From Turritopsis dohrnii (Eukaryota > Cnidaria > Hydrozoa > Anthoathecata > Oceaniidae): DNA of 64,000 nucleotides. The DNA is taken from assembly GCA_027922465.2 (NCBI GenBank), contig BQMF02000002.1, positions 930,001-994,000 of the forward strand, in the 5' to 3' direction. A model generated the notes under the pieces. That model saw nothing but the letters and a program-made list of their open reading frames with translations, ran no database searches and had not been told where the DNA came from. Numbering within the stretch: the stretch's first letter is position 1; every line of letters begins with the position of its first letter. Shown piece by piece: positions 9,191 to 21,600 of this stretch. A program made the position numbers and the translations under genes.

Positions 9191-12100
9191 GTAAAACATT
9201 CTCTGTTAATCTTCATTTTTAATTGTGTTTTTTTAGTTTTGCCAAGCAATTCTTTTTTGCTTGCTTGCTTTACCACACTTTTTTTGTATCTGTATAAATC
9301 TGATTATTTTGTTGATCTCCGAAAAGATAGGTTAGTAACTTGTTGCTTTTTAGGAACTTATTCAAAATGCAGAAGATGCAAATGCAACAGAAATTGTGTT
9401 TATATATGACCAAAATGAATACGCTGAAGAAAACTTTTCGATCTCTGGTTTAAAGAAATTTCAGGTGACTCTTAATTTTAATTGTTGCAAACTCTTCCTT
9501 GTGTCTTTTCCATATTTTGCAATGGTTGGATGCTATCTTATAATAATTTTTCTCTCTATTAGAAGCCTTCAAAACCATTTAAGCATGAATCAAAGCAATA
9601 CAGCGAATTTAATTAAGAGCAAAAATATAATATATAATATAATATTACAGGGAGTGAACTCATTCACTAAAAATTAATACCAGAAAAATAATTTATCAGT
9701 CTAAATAAGACTTCATATTATTTGAAATATAAATTATCTTTTAAACATGTATGCTGGGTAACTGTTCCTAATCTCTATAATGATTTATCATAATCCCTCT
9801 CCCGTGGACTGCACCTGTGTGTTATAGGGTGAAGAAAAATAGAAGTACAGAATGGCGAACAATGTACCATTGCTGAGATAATGTTGATAATGTTGTCACA
9901 CATTTTGTCATTGGGCCATTTTCCCATCACCAATATCCTCATTTATCCTTATTTGTTCTCAGGATATTTACTAAAATTTGGTTATGCATTGGAATGGCTT
10001 TTGTTAGATTTTCGCACTGAATAAACTAAAAATAGATTTTTGCTTGGTCTTATGTGATAAATCCACATAGGCACACTTTTTTATTAAAATGTACAGAAGG
10101 TTAACATTTAATTATTTCAGCCAAAATTTAGCCCTTTTTCAGGAAAATATCAAAATCTATACTTCTTACGTCTTCCCTTAAGCTCTCTTGTTGTACAGTT
10201 TTCGTAAGAAGATCCTTATATTTTGTTTCTTCAGTCCGTACTTTTACTCTATTGGGTTCGTTAATAGATATACAGCCTTCAATTTATATCAGATGCCTTT
10301 TCTTTTAATTTTTTTTCTTTCAGGTTAGATACTGCCAGACATTTGTTTAGAAATGTAATAGCAGATGTGTAGGCGTTTTAAAGACTTTCGACCCCACACT
10401 TGGCCAACTCCTATAGTCAATAAGTGAAAAACAATGAATCTAATAAATCTCAGCAGTAGTTACGCAAAAAACTATTTTTAGGAATAGAATTATGTAATTA
10501 ATATAAAAAACAAAAAAATGCAGCTGATAACCCCAGCAAATCAATGGCATTTTTGATAATCTCATGACTTGCACTGTCTTCCTTGTACTTGAATAGTATT
10601 GACCAGAAATAAACTTAAAAATCAGAAATGACAGCAACAGCAACATTTTCTAGTAGTCAACTGGCTAAGGGTGCTTTACATGAGAGTGTAGTGAACTCAA
10701 ACCGGTTTGAAATTTCAATCCTCCCATTACGGGTGCGATACGGGTTCTTATTTCACTACGAGACCTGGTCAAACCTTCAGCGATGTTTACATGATAACGG
10801 CCGTACTGAAATTTTACCCGTGATGATTTCAAACCTACTTCAGAAGTAGGTTTGAAATTTCGATACGGCTTGGAAAGGTGTGAAAGTTTTCACATTTCAT
10901 TGTTTTATCATAAAATGTGTTAACAAGCATGCACATGCTAATTAAATTTTGTTGACACATGGGGTAGATGGGGCTCCATTAAGCCGTGGTGAAGGCAGTC
11001 CATCTAGGAGAAGGAAAACTCTGATGTAACACCCTGAGAAAACTGTAAATCTTTATGGAGTAGGTAAGATCTTCCTACTGGCCAGCCTCGAACTCCATCT
11101 TTGTCAGTGGCTTAGTTAGAGGTAAACTCAAGTTTACCTTGTTTCTAAGCTAGGACACTGAATGCTGGTTTTCTTTCACCTTTTTCTGTTTGTCTAGTTG
11201 TTGTATGTGTTCTTTGTCTGCTTGTGAACTGTCGCTGTTGTGTCAAAACTCTGGTAAGTCATCTTGGTGAGGGTACAACTCAAAAACTCAGTTACTGGTC
11301 TGGGGCCGGCTGATAGTTAGGAACCCGAACTTTTTTGGTAGCGCTTAAAAGAGGCTATTCCATCAGCAGCCGTGAAATATCAGCACATTTGTTGTGGCAT
11401 GTCATGCATGGAGGGTTTCCCAGCAAATGTGTCTGGTGTGCTTTTTCAAGGCCACACCCCGAGCCTTCTGTCACGGCAGAAGGTTTATTGATGAACCAAC
11501 ATTATTGACACAATCACACTTTTTACAAGTACATGCTGTGTTTGTTCCTTTTATTTCATTTCTCTATCTAAACTTCTCTTATGGAATGGTTAATCAAAGA
11601 AAAAACACAAAAAAAACAGCTTCAAAACCCAATTCGATTAACCCTGCCCCACTGAACATTATCTCTCGCAAATGTCCGTGGTTTTCGCACAAATTTCTTT
11701 CACATTCATTCTTTCATTTCTAACAACTCTCCTGACATCCTTGCAATTTGTGAGACTAATCTGAATTCTAATATTGACACAGAAAATGATTTTCTTTTTC
11801 AAGGTGATTTTTCTTTACGTTGTAAGGACTCTAAAACCCACATGCATGGCCTTGTTGTATACCTTTGAGACAATTTATCTATAACTCATGTGAGTGATCT
11901 GGAGGAGCCTGATTTGCCATACATGTGCTTTCGTCTTTCATTGCTACATTCAACAAGCTATCTGTTCTTTCTTTATCGATCTCCATCATCCCAAGACTGT
12001 TCTGTTATAGACTCTATATCTGAGAGTATTGACAAGGCCCTATCAATTCATCACAGTGCCAACGTATTTGTTCTTGGTGACTTCAATGTTCATCATGAAA

Positions 12101-12613
12101 AATGGCTCAAATTCTCAAATGGAATCTCTCACTCAGGAATTCATACTCTTAATTTTGCCCTATCTCAATCTCTTCACCAAATCATTGACTTCCCTACTCG
12201 CTTTCCTGATTCTGATGATCAATCTCCATCTCTACTTGATCTCTTTTTAACATCAAATCCTGATATCTGTAAGGCATCTAGTGAAACTCCTCTTGGCAAC
12301 TCTGACCATGGCGTAGTTTCTGTCTTAACATCTCTTAATTGCAAAGTTGCTTCTGAATCTCCTTTTCCTCCCACTCTCTTCAGTTATGAATGTGGTGAAT
12401 GGGATAATTTTCGTGACTTTCTTTGCGATGTCCCCTGGTCCAATGTGTTTTCAAATCCAGCTGAAAAATGTACAGAGGAAGTCACATCTTTGCTTACTGA
12501 AGGGAACCTCCTTGCATGTATATTTAGTTACTAATATATGTTTTACAATGAACATAATCTAAATGAGAAGGGAAGAATATAATATACTATAACAAATGGG
12601 ACGACATCCCTTC

Positions 12614-12644
<31 letters not shown>

Positions 12645-15600
12645 ACCCTAGTTCATAGTATGAACGATAACTAAAGGGAGACCCATTTCCCAGTCTCAGG
12701 TTCGTAATGTTTCTTTGCACGTCTCATACGAGGAGGACGTGATCCAGTCATTAATGGAACAACATTGGAATTCACATCGTTGAGTAGATGAAAGTCCTTT
12801 GTTACATTCAATGTCTCATCAATTGGCTCTCCTACATTTGGTGCAGCAGTAGGCATGTTAGCTTCTCGGGCACCCCGACAAGCAGGAGGTGGTTGATGAT
12901 GCCCAATTGGCGAGGTGATATTGGTGGTAGACGGTGGAGGTGATGCAACAGTTGGCTGAACGTCTGAGACCGGTGGCGAGTATTTGATGATGCATGGTCG
13001 TGAAGGTGAAGCCAAGGGGATCGGAGATTGGCGTAGAGCTGCCGATGGGATTCTGGGGGATACAGGTTCGAACTTGCGAAAGAACTGTCTGTTTCGTCGA
13101 GACAGGCGACCGGATCCGTCGATCTTGACGATGTAACTATCATGACCTAACGACTCGAGAACGGTTCCTGAACGGTCCCATCTTTTCGGGTAGTTCCCGA
13201 CCTGATTCTGTACGTAGCACTTGTCACCAGGGTGAAGTGGCTTGAGTGGCCGAGCATGGGATGCTAAGGATTCTGATGTGCGATGGAAGCGTGTTCGAAG
13301 TGCAGCCTCTTTTTCTTGCCAAGCTTCTCTCCATACAGGGCGGACATGTGGATAGGTGTATTTCTCCAGACGGTTCACAAATGCAAGCTTGTCACGAAGT
13401 GGTCTTCCATACAACACCTGCGCGGGGGACAGACGACATTCCGGATCTGGAGTGTTACGAAGCTGAAGCATTGCAGTGAGGAACTTCTCTGTATCCAGGA
13501 AACCGGACGGCCCTGTGTTGGATCGCAGCAGTCGCTTCACGGTCTTGACGGCCACTTCTGCACGCCCGTTAGATTGGGCATGATGGGCAGAAGATACCCG
13601 ATGTGATACACCCCAGCGCTTGAGGAAAGACTCGGTGTTGGTTGCTACGAACTCGGGTCCGCCATCACTGGATAACTCGACCGGAACACCATAACATGTG
13701 AAGGAGTTGATGAGGCAGGATACTAAACCTTTCGATCCTGATTGTGGAGATCCTGGCTTGCATTTGAAGACATCCGGCCATCCAGATAGACGATCAGCCA
13801 CGACAAGGTAGTGCTGTCCGTCTAGGTCGAAGAAATCAGCTACAGTTGATTCGAATGGTGTCGATGGGATCTGTGGTGGTGCGGGTGGCATCTGTGATTG
13901 TGATGGGGTGTTTTTAATGCAATCAGTACAAGAGTTACGAATGTCCGTGATTGCATTAGTATAACCCGGCCAGAAGATAATCTCTCTAGCTCTGGCTTCC
14001 ATGGACGACGTGCCCTGGTGTGCTGAATGCAAAACTTGGAGGACGTGTTGACGCATATTTGGTGGGACTACGACCCGATCAGTGTAGAGAATCACACCAT
14101 CAATTTCATACAAGGCTTCACGGTATTGCCAGTAAGGTTGCACTGAGGAATCGTTCGAGTAGTCCTGAGAAAAGCCCAATCTGACACATTGTAGTAGTAG
14201 ACCCATTTCTGACTGTGTTGCGTTTGCTAGCTGCTCCCAGGATAGAGAGAAATCGGAAGATGAAAATCGTTGGATTGAAGCCATAAGTGCAGATTCTATG
14301 ATGTCTGATTCTTCGAGGAAGTCAACCGTTTTAGACGATGACGGGTGACGAGATGCTGCATCAGATGCACTGTTGAAACGTCCAGGCATGTGAGATATTC
14401 GAAAATACCATGGGAGAGTCCTCTGCTTTAGTCTGAAAAGACGTGTGTTACGGATCTCATCCAGCATACGATCACGGAGGAGCTTGGTCAGGGGTTTATG
14501 ATCGGTCACGACTAGAAGATCGTCGCAACCTAGTGTGAAATAACATGTTTGTTCAAGCCCCCAAGCCACTGCCAGAGCCTCCCCCTCAATCGGTGCATAT
14601 CGTTTTTCAGCATCCTGAAGGAAACGCGATCCTGCCAAAGTGATCCTCCAGCCTCCAGGGCAGCAATCTGGCATTGTTGTTTGGCAGTTGCAATGTTGTT
14701 GAAGGAGGAAATATCCGATACCTTTGCATGACCAATCCGGGCGAAGACATGTCGGTTTCTGCAGATCGAAGATTTCCACACCCTTACGGATGGCGTTGAT
14801 GATTGCGGATTTGGATTCCTCAAACGCTTTGTCGAGCTCGTCATCCCACTGAAACGGGTGTCTAGGGGAAAGATACGGACGAAATATCTCAAGGTGATCG
14901 CGAAGCTGAGCGTAGTTGGCAACTTGGTTTATGAGTCCGAACCAGCTTCTGATATCTGTTGTTGATTGAGGTCTCGGAAAGTCTCTGATAGCATCCAAGT
15001 ATTTGGGAAGAGGTTCAATAGTGTTCTCAGAAACAAGGAATCCAGCAAACTCAACTTGTTTCTGTGCAAATTGGAATTTTTTGGGGTTCAACACAGTCCC
15101 TGATGACCCAAGTTTAATTAGTAAGTCTATCGTTCTCCACCAGTGCTGTTCAAGGTCAGTGTCATAGTGAAGCATATCATCAACAACCCGTTCTTTTCGT
15201 GTGAAAGTTGAGCCTTCTGTTATAGCCGTCACCAGATCCTTTGAAACCTTGCAACGCTCTTGTGTATCGAAAAAGCCCAAACGGTGTTATGAAAGTAGTC
15301 AAATGTTTATCTGATTCTCGTAAAGGAATGCTATGGTACCCGTTCCATGCGTCGACAACAGACTTCCAGGTCCCGGAAGGTACTCGACGGACAACGTGGA
15401 AGGGGGACTCAGTTGCGTACGCATCACGACGGCAATATTTGTTCATTCTGGATGCATCAACTGTACGTCTTGACGATCCATCATGCTTTCTGGAGACAAC
15501 CATTCTATGACACCATGTGACTTCCTCATTCTCAGGTACGCGTTCAATGACCCCGAGATCGATATCACGCATCAGATCCTCGTACACCTGCTGCTGCCAG

Positions 15601-18600
15601 TGAATGGGTATCTTGGCGGCTTTGGTATGGGCAAACGGTTTCGCATCCTCCTTCAGATGGATCTCCAAAGGTGGTCCTTCCATGACCGGTAAGGGTGTGT
15701 GCGGGCAAGTGTTGAAGGTGGAGTTCTCAAAATACTTGAGTAGCCATTCTTTCATTCTCCCGTTGTTTTCTGGACTGCACTCAAACGGGAGTTCTGTGGG
15801 TCTGGTAGGAACAGGTCCACGCTTTGGACAATCACAACGTCCGGCCTCCGGCATCGGGTGCAGGCCTCGAAATTTCAAACTTTCACGTAAACTATACTTC
15901 GTTTCCGTATTATATCAGTAACGGAAACGATCGTTACCAATGTAGTTCATTAATGACTGGGTACCGCCATTTTGGTTCTGGGAAACGATCGTTTCCGTAG
16001 ATTGTTATCGAAAAGCGCCAGCTGGGTGACGAATGAAAGTTGCTAAAGTCTGCTAAAGTTAAAGGGTGTTGTTGTTTTCATTCGATTTGTCATTTTATTT
16101 CAATTTATGTCGTTATCATCTCAGTGATTCAAGTGTTTTATCTTCTATAAAGCAGAAATGGGTACTTTACAGAAACTGAAATTCGTTTCCCTAGATGATG
16201 CTATCACAGTAACGATGCGGTAACGGAACGATCGTTACCGTGAAATTTCGAGGCCTGGGGTGAGTGCTCATACTTTGGAGCAAACCATCTACATCCTGAG
16301 GTGTGATGATGCCGGCACATCCTGGGGCAGGGAAGGACTTAGGTAACATATCCAGATTCAACATGGTGTCATACGAGAGGTAGACACCGCGAACATCTCT
16401 GCTAATATAAATCATAGATTTTGTTGAGAGTATAGAGCCACTCTGCGTTTTACCTGAAATCGTTCCAAAGAATGCATCGTCAATATGTATCGAGGACTTA
16501 TTTGCAGCATTCAACGTCAATTTCACTGGATGTTACGTATCAATAGTGAAGGAAGGAACTCGTCCAGTAACCACACATCTGACTGGGCACCTGAGTCTGC
16601 TAAGGCGTAGACAGTAACAGGGTATGACGGACGTGAGTCATTGGTAATTTTGAGGCGTGTGCTTGGATGGTTCCTCAAACGAGCTTTCCGCCATTCACCT
16701 TTGGAAAAGATATGGTGGTTCAACGTGATATGATTGGGTTGACTCTTGCGCGACGGACCCTTCTGTTGATGTTGCACATTAGGACGTGAAGGCTGAATCT
16801 TGGGTTGAGACATAGCACAGATTTGACCAAATGGATCGGAGTCTCCAGCAGTGGAGATGGTGTTGTTCTCAGCTTGATCGGACTTCTTCTCGTTACGACG
16901 TCTCCAGCAGGTGGCGCATCTCTCATGTGGCTTTTTGTTCCAACCCCTGGATTTTCGCGTGTAAAGGTGGAAAACTGATCCGCAATCGGGGCATGGGGCG
17001 GTCTTCGCTTTGTCGACTGCAGAAGGAGAGGATGATCTGGTGGCAGGCTTCCCACGGAAGCGACAATACTCAGATACACTCGAAACACCGATTGAAGGAC
17101 TTGCGTTTCGAGCTATCTCACGAGTCTCAACAAAAGCAATAATTTCATTAATCGGTTTGTCGTGAATGTTCTGAGAGCTGAGTGCCTCTCTACGAATGTC
17201 TATATCAGCAACCCCATTCAGCAGAACATCCCTTATGCGTTCGTCAGTATAGTATGTTTCCCCATTTAAAACAGTAGCACAGCCTGTACATTGGGTTCTA
17301 AATGTAGTTTTGAACTCACAGGTTTCTGCCTTCCCTTGAACGCGGGCAGCAAATGTCCTGAATTGTTCGTCAGCTCCCTGAATCATGGAGCTAAGTTCTG
17401 CACGAATAACGCCTAGCGCAACAGGTACAACTGCAAGGGACTTCAGGATGCGTGTGGCCTCTTCACGTGTTGAGGTGGTGAAGGTCGGATATGCACGTAA
17501 CGTAATGTTACCAAGTTCCTCTGTAGTGCATTCTAAGAGCTGGGCTGCGGCAGATGTGTCAGTGATGCCTGAGCCGATCCGATAGGTATCCCACCTGCGA
17601 CTGCAGGCGTTCCATTCCTCAGAAGTAGCATTCATTTTGATCTTGGGGCGTTCCAATCTCGGGACTCTGACAGTGGGCACCATCTGTCCTTGCGCGTTCT
17701 GGTGGATGCTTCCGTGTATATTAAGGATGGCGACGGCACCAGCCATGTCGATATCAGGGGTTGCATATTCGCACGTTTCGATCGGGCACTCCAAAATTGT
17801 CATGATTTCAGTCCAAAACGAAATCTCACTCCAATGATTAGATCAACTGTTTAGTAAAAGATTATGTTCATGAAGGGAACCTCCTTGCATGTATATTTAG
17901 TTACTAATATATGTTTTACAATGAACATAATCTAAATGAGAAGGGAAGAATATAATATACTATAACAAATGGGACGACATCCCTTCACTTACATCTTCTA
18001 AGGCTACTAGCCCTGATGGAATTCCTGTCATCCTGTTTCAAAAGTGTGCACCTGAATTATCTCCTGTACTTTCTCATCTATATAACAAGTGCATAGCTCA
18101 ATCTTGCTTTCCTTCATCTTGGAAGTTTGCCTCTTTAATTTAATTTAATTCAATATTGAAATGATCCTCTAGCATGAGTTCTTCAGCCAACACAACTTTG
18201 GATTTCTTTCTCCTCATTATGAAAAAAATGTCAAATTCTAGTAAATCTAAATCGGGTACTCGTAAATCGCCAACGTCTTTCTCACTTTCCTTCTCTAATA
18301 TTCGTGGACTTGTGGGAACTTCTCTCATTTGGAATCTGTTCTAGCCAACTCATCTCCTGACATTCTTGCTATTTGTGAAACTAATCTTAACCCTTCTATT
18401 AGCTCTTCTGACTTCGATGTACCTGGCTATCTTCCTATTAATCGCAAGGACTCATCTTTTCTTATGCACAGCCTTTGTATCTATGTTCTTGACTGTCTTC
18501 CTGTCAGTCGTCAATTGAATCTCGAATCTCCTGACGAATCTTTCATCTGTCTATGTCTTTCTCTCTTGCATTCAACTAGTTATCTTTTCTTTGTGTATCG

Positions 18601-21600
18601 CTCCCCATCTTCTCAGTCGTGCAGCATCATCAATTCTATCTCGGAAAATATTGATGAAGCTCTCATATCTCACCCTTCTGCTAATATCTTTGTGTTCGGT
18701 GATTTCAATATTCATCATGCTGACTGGTTACCTTTCTCACACACTACCTCCCTATCTGGCATTGACACTTTCAACATCTGCTCCTTTAGGTAATTCTGAT
18801 CATTCTGTTGTCAACGTAGCCATTGACTTTAATTCCGCTTGCCCACTCGATCCACCTATTCATCGCAAACTTTATTCATACCATCATGGTGACTGGGACA
18901 GCTTTCGAGATTTGATTCGTGACCTGCCGGTTGATCATATCTTTGCCTGCGATGCAGAGAGGTGTGCAGTGGAGATCTCTTCTTGCCTTCAGGTTGGTAT
19001 TGATGAATTTGTTCCTTCTCGTAAATATCAGGTTAAACCTCACTCTACACCCTGGTTCTCTCCCGCCATTTTTGCTGCAATTGCCCATCGTAATCATTTT
19101 TTCCATCGTTATCAACGTTGTAGTAGTGAAGACAACAGAAGTCTTTTCACAGAGCTCGCAACGACTGTAAAAAAGTCATTGAGGAGGCTAAACGCACCTA
19201 TCGAAATCTGGTCCATGATCGGCTTATATCTGAATCTATTGGGTCTCATGATTTCTGGCGTATCTATTGGAGCTTTTCTAATAAGGGTAAGTCTTTGATT
19301 CCACCAGTCTTCAACAGTCCTGAGGTGTTGACATCTGCTGTTAGTAAGGCGGAGCTCTTTGCTAAACAGTTCAGCAGGAACTCCACTCTTGATGACACTG
19401 GTCATGTTTTGCCCGATATTGACCCCAGAACTGACGTGGTTTTGTCTTCTCTGAACATAACTCCAAAGATGGTTGCGGATGTTATTAGTTCTCTCGACTC
19501 TTCTAAGGCTACTGGTCCCGACGAAATCCCTGTAATCGTTCTGCAAAAATGCTCGCCTGAACTCTCTCCCATACTCTGTAGGCTATTCAGGAAGTGCATC
19601 GATGAATCTTGTTTTCCTTCTTGTTGGAAGATTGCTTCTGTTGTGCCTGTTTTCAAAAACTCTGGTGAGAGATCGGACCCTTTATGCTATCGTCCTATTA
19701 GTCTTCTCTCTATTATAAGTAAGGTCTTCGAACCATTGATCAACTCTTCCATCACCCATCATCTAGAATCTGTTCTCTGATCACCAGTATGGTTTCCGTT
19801 CTGGTCGTTCCACTGCTGATGCTCTGACCGTCATCTCTGAATGTGTATGTCAGTCCCTCAATGCTTGTGGTGAGACATGAGCTATTGCTCTTGACATCTC
19901 CAAGGCATTCGACAAGGTTTGGCATCGTGGCCTTCTTCACAAGTTGAAGTCTTGTGGCATTTCTGGTTCACTCTTGAATCTTATTAAGTCCTTTCTCAGT
20001 GGCAGGAGTATTAAGGTAGTTCTCGATGGTCATTCGTCTTCTTCTTACTCTATTAATTCAGGGGTGCCTCAAGGTTCTGTCCTTGGTCCAACCCTCTTTC
20101 TCATTTTCATCAACGACCTTCCCGATTGTATTCTCAGTGAACCTGCCATCTATGCTGACGACACTACTCTTTACTCGTCTCTTGAAAGGGCTAAGGACTT
20201 GTTTGATAAGGTTGAAATGGCTGCTGAGTTGGAGGACGATCTTAGGACAGTAGTTGAATGGGGTCAGAAATGGTTGGTTTCCTTCAATGCTTCGAAAACT
20301 AAGCTTCTCTCTATTAATCGTTTCAGGGACCCTGTAATTCCTTCTGTTCTTATGAATGGAAGTGAGCTTGCAGAGTCATCTCAGGTTCGTCTTTTATGTT
20401 TAACCTTCACAAAGAATTTCACATGGAATTCTTACATTGAGTCCATTGCTAAATCTGCTGCTATCAAAGTTGGCTCACTTTTTCGGGTCCGTCACTTACT
20501 TTGGGCTAAATCTATCATGTACATGTTTAAGGCCACTATTCGCCCTTGTCTTGAGTACTGCTGCCACCTTTGGGCTGGAGCCTCTGCTCATTGTCTTCAT
20601 CTTCTCGATCGTATTCAGAAGCGCTTAGTTAACTTAGTTGGCCCTGATCTTTGTGCTAATTTTCACCCCCTCTCACATCGGAGAAACGTTGCTTCCCTGT
20701 CTCTTTTCTATAAATACTTTCATGGGCATTGTTCGGATGACTTGCATCAACTGACCCGTTCTCCTACGACTTTCTCTCGGAACACCTGCCTCTCTTTGAA
20801 TTCTCATCCTTTGACTGTTCAGGTCCCAACATGCCATAATAACTTTTATTCATCTAGTTTTTTCCCTCGGACTGCTCGCCTCTGGAATTCTCTCCCTCAT
20901 AGTTGTTTTCCTGCTGAGTATGATCTGCAATCTTTTAAATCTAAGGTTAACCGCCACCTTGCTCTGTCTTTATAACTCTTCTTCCTTTTCTCATCTTGTA
21001 GTTCTCTGCCAAGTAGTGGCTTTGGCCTTGCAGGGAGCAACCCATTTAAAAAAAACAAAAAAAACGCACTCTTTTGCTACTGACTAATAAGAAGCAAAAA
21101 AAAATTACAAAGTTCCCAGATCACTCGAAATTTTCTGGGAAATGTTGACTTTTTGCGTCTTTTTGGAAATAATAATAAACTCTGTTAACCAGTTATTGTC
21201 TAGTTGTTATGTCTGATTCAAGTCAGATTTTGGTAAGGTAAGGTCTAATAAAGTTTGGATGAAGTTTGAATAGGTCTGGCAATTCTGAGGTATTCTGGTA
21301 AATCGGGTTAATTGGATTAATTTGATAAATTGGACAAGTTCGAAAACTGACCTAAATAGATAAAACAGAAGATTGGAATACTACTACAAGTTGATAGATG
21401 CTAAAAGCAGTTATGAAAATTATCATGCAAGGATATTCCGTTTATAATTTTAGATAGGATTTCAGATTTCATCATAAGTTGACAGAGTTTTCACAATAAA
21501 ATGCCAGAAGTTTTCCCTTCTTCAACATCTTTTATCTGCTTCATCATATTATAGTTTTTGCTGTGATTTGGTTGAGTATGGATGTTAGGGTCAATTTTAA

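Larger units (their letters stand above)
12498..17987 (-). mobile_element. Ty3/Gypsy LTR retrotransposon with 117-bp LTRs
   Basis: A 5,490-base minus-strand element bounded by two 117-base LTRs that I read as identical. LTR ends are TGAAGGGA...TCCCTTCA. The insertion made a 5-bp target-site duplication, CTTAC (12493-12497 and 17988-17992), inside LINE copy A. Internal order on the minus strand is gag, protease, RT, RNase H, integrase, which is the Ty3/Gypsy order. Coding is broken by frameshifts and by a small DNA element at 15861-16257. Near-identical LTRs imply recent insertion, yet the coding region is already damaged. Confidence 0.9.
18137..21066 (+). mobile_element. LINE copy B (CR1/Jockey-like), nearly full ORF2, inactivated
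   Basis: The endonuclease begins near 18,330 and the RT extends to 20,975, followed by a short 3' UTR and an A-rich tail (21,048-21,066). Lesions: about 40 codons are lost in the endonuclease after IDTFNI; a frameshift occurs near 19,200-19,295; a frameshift at about 19,775 and an in-frame TGA at about 19,878 lie in the RT fingers region. It is related to copy A, so the two arrived separately. It lies wholly within sacsin intron 2. Confidence 0.82.

Noticed and set aside
12029..12562. Overlapping plus-strand ORFs next to LINE A
   Set aside because: Shadow frames of the LINE endonuclease; no separate content.
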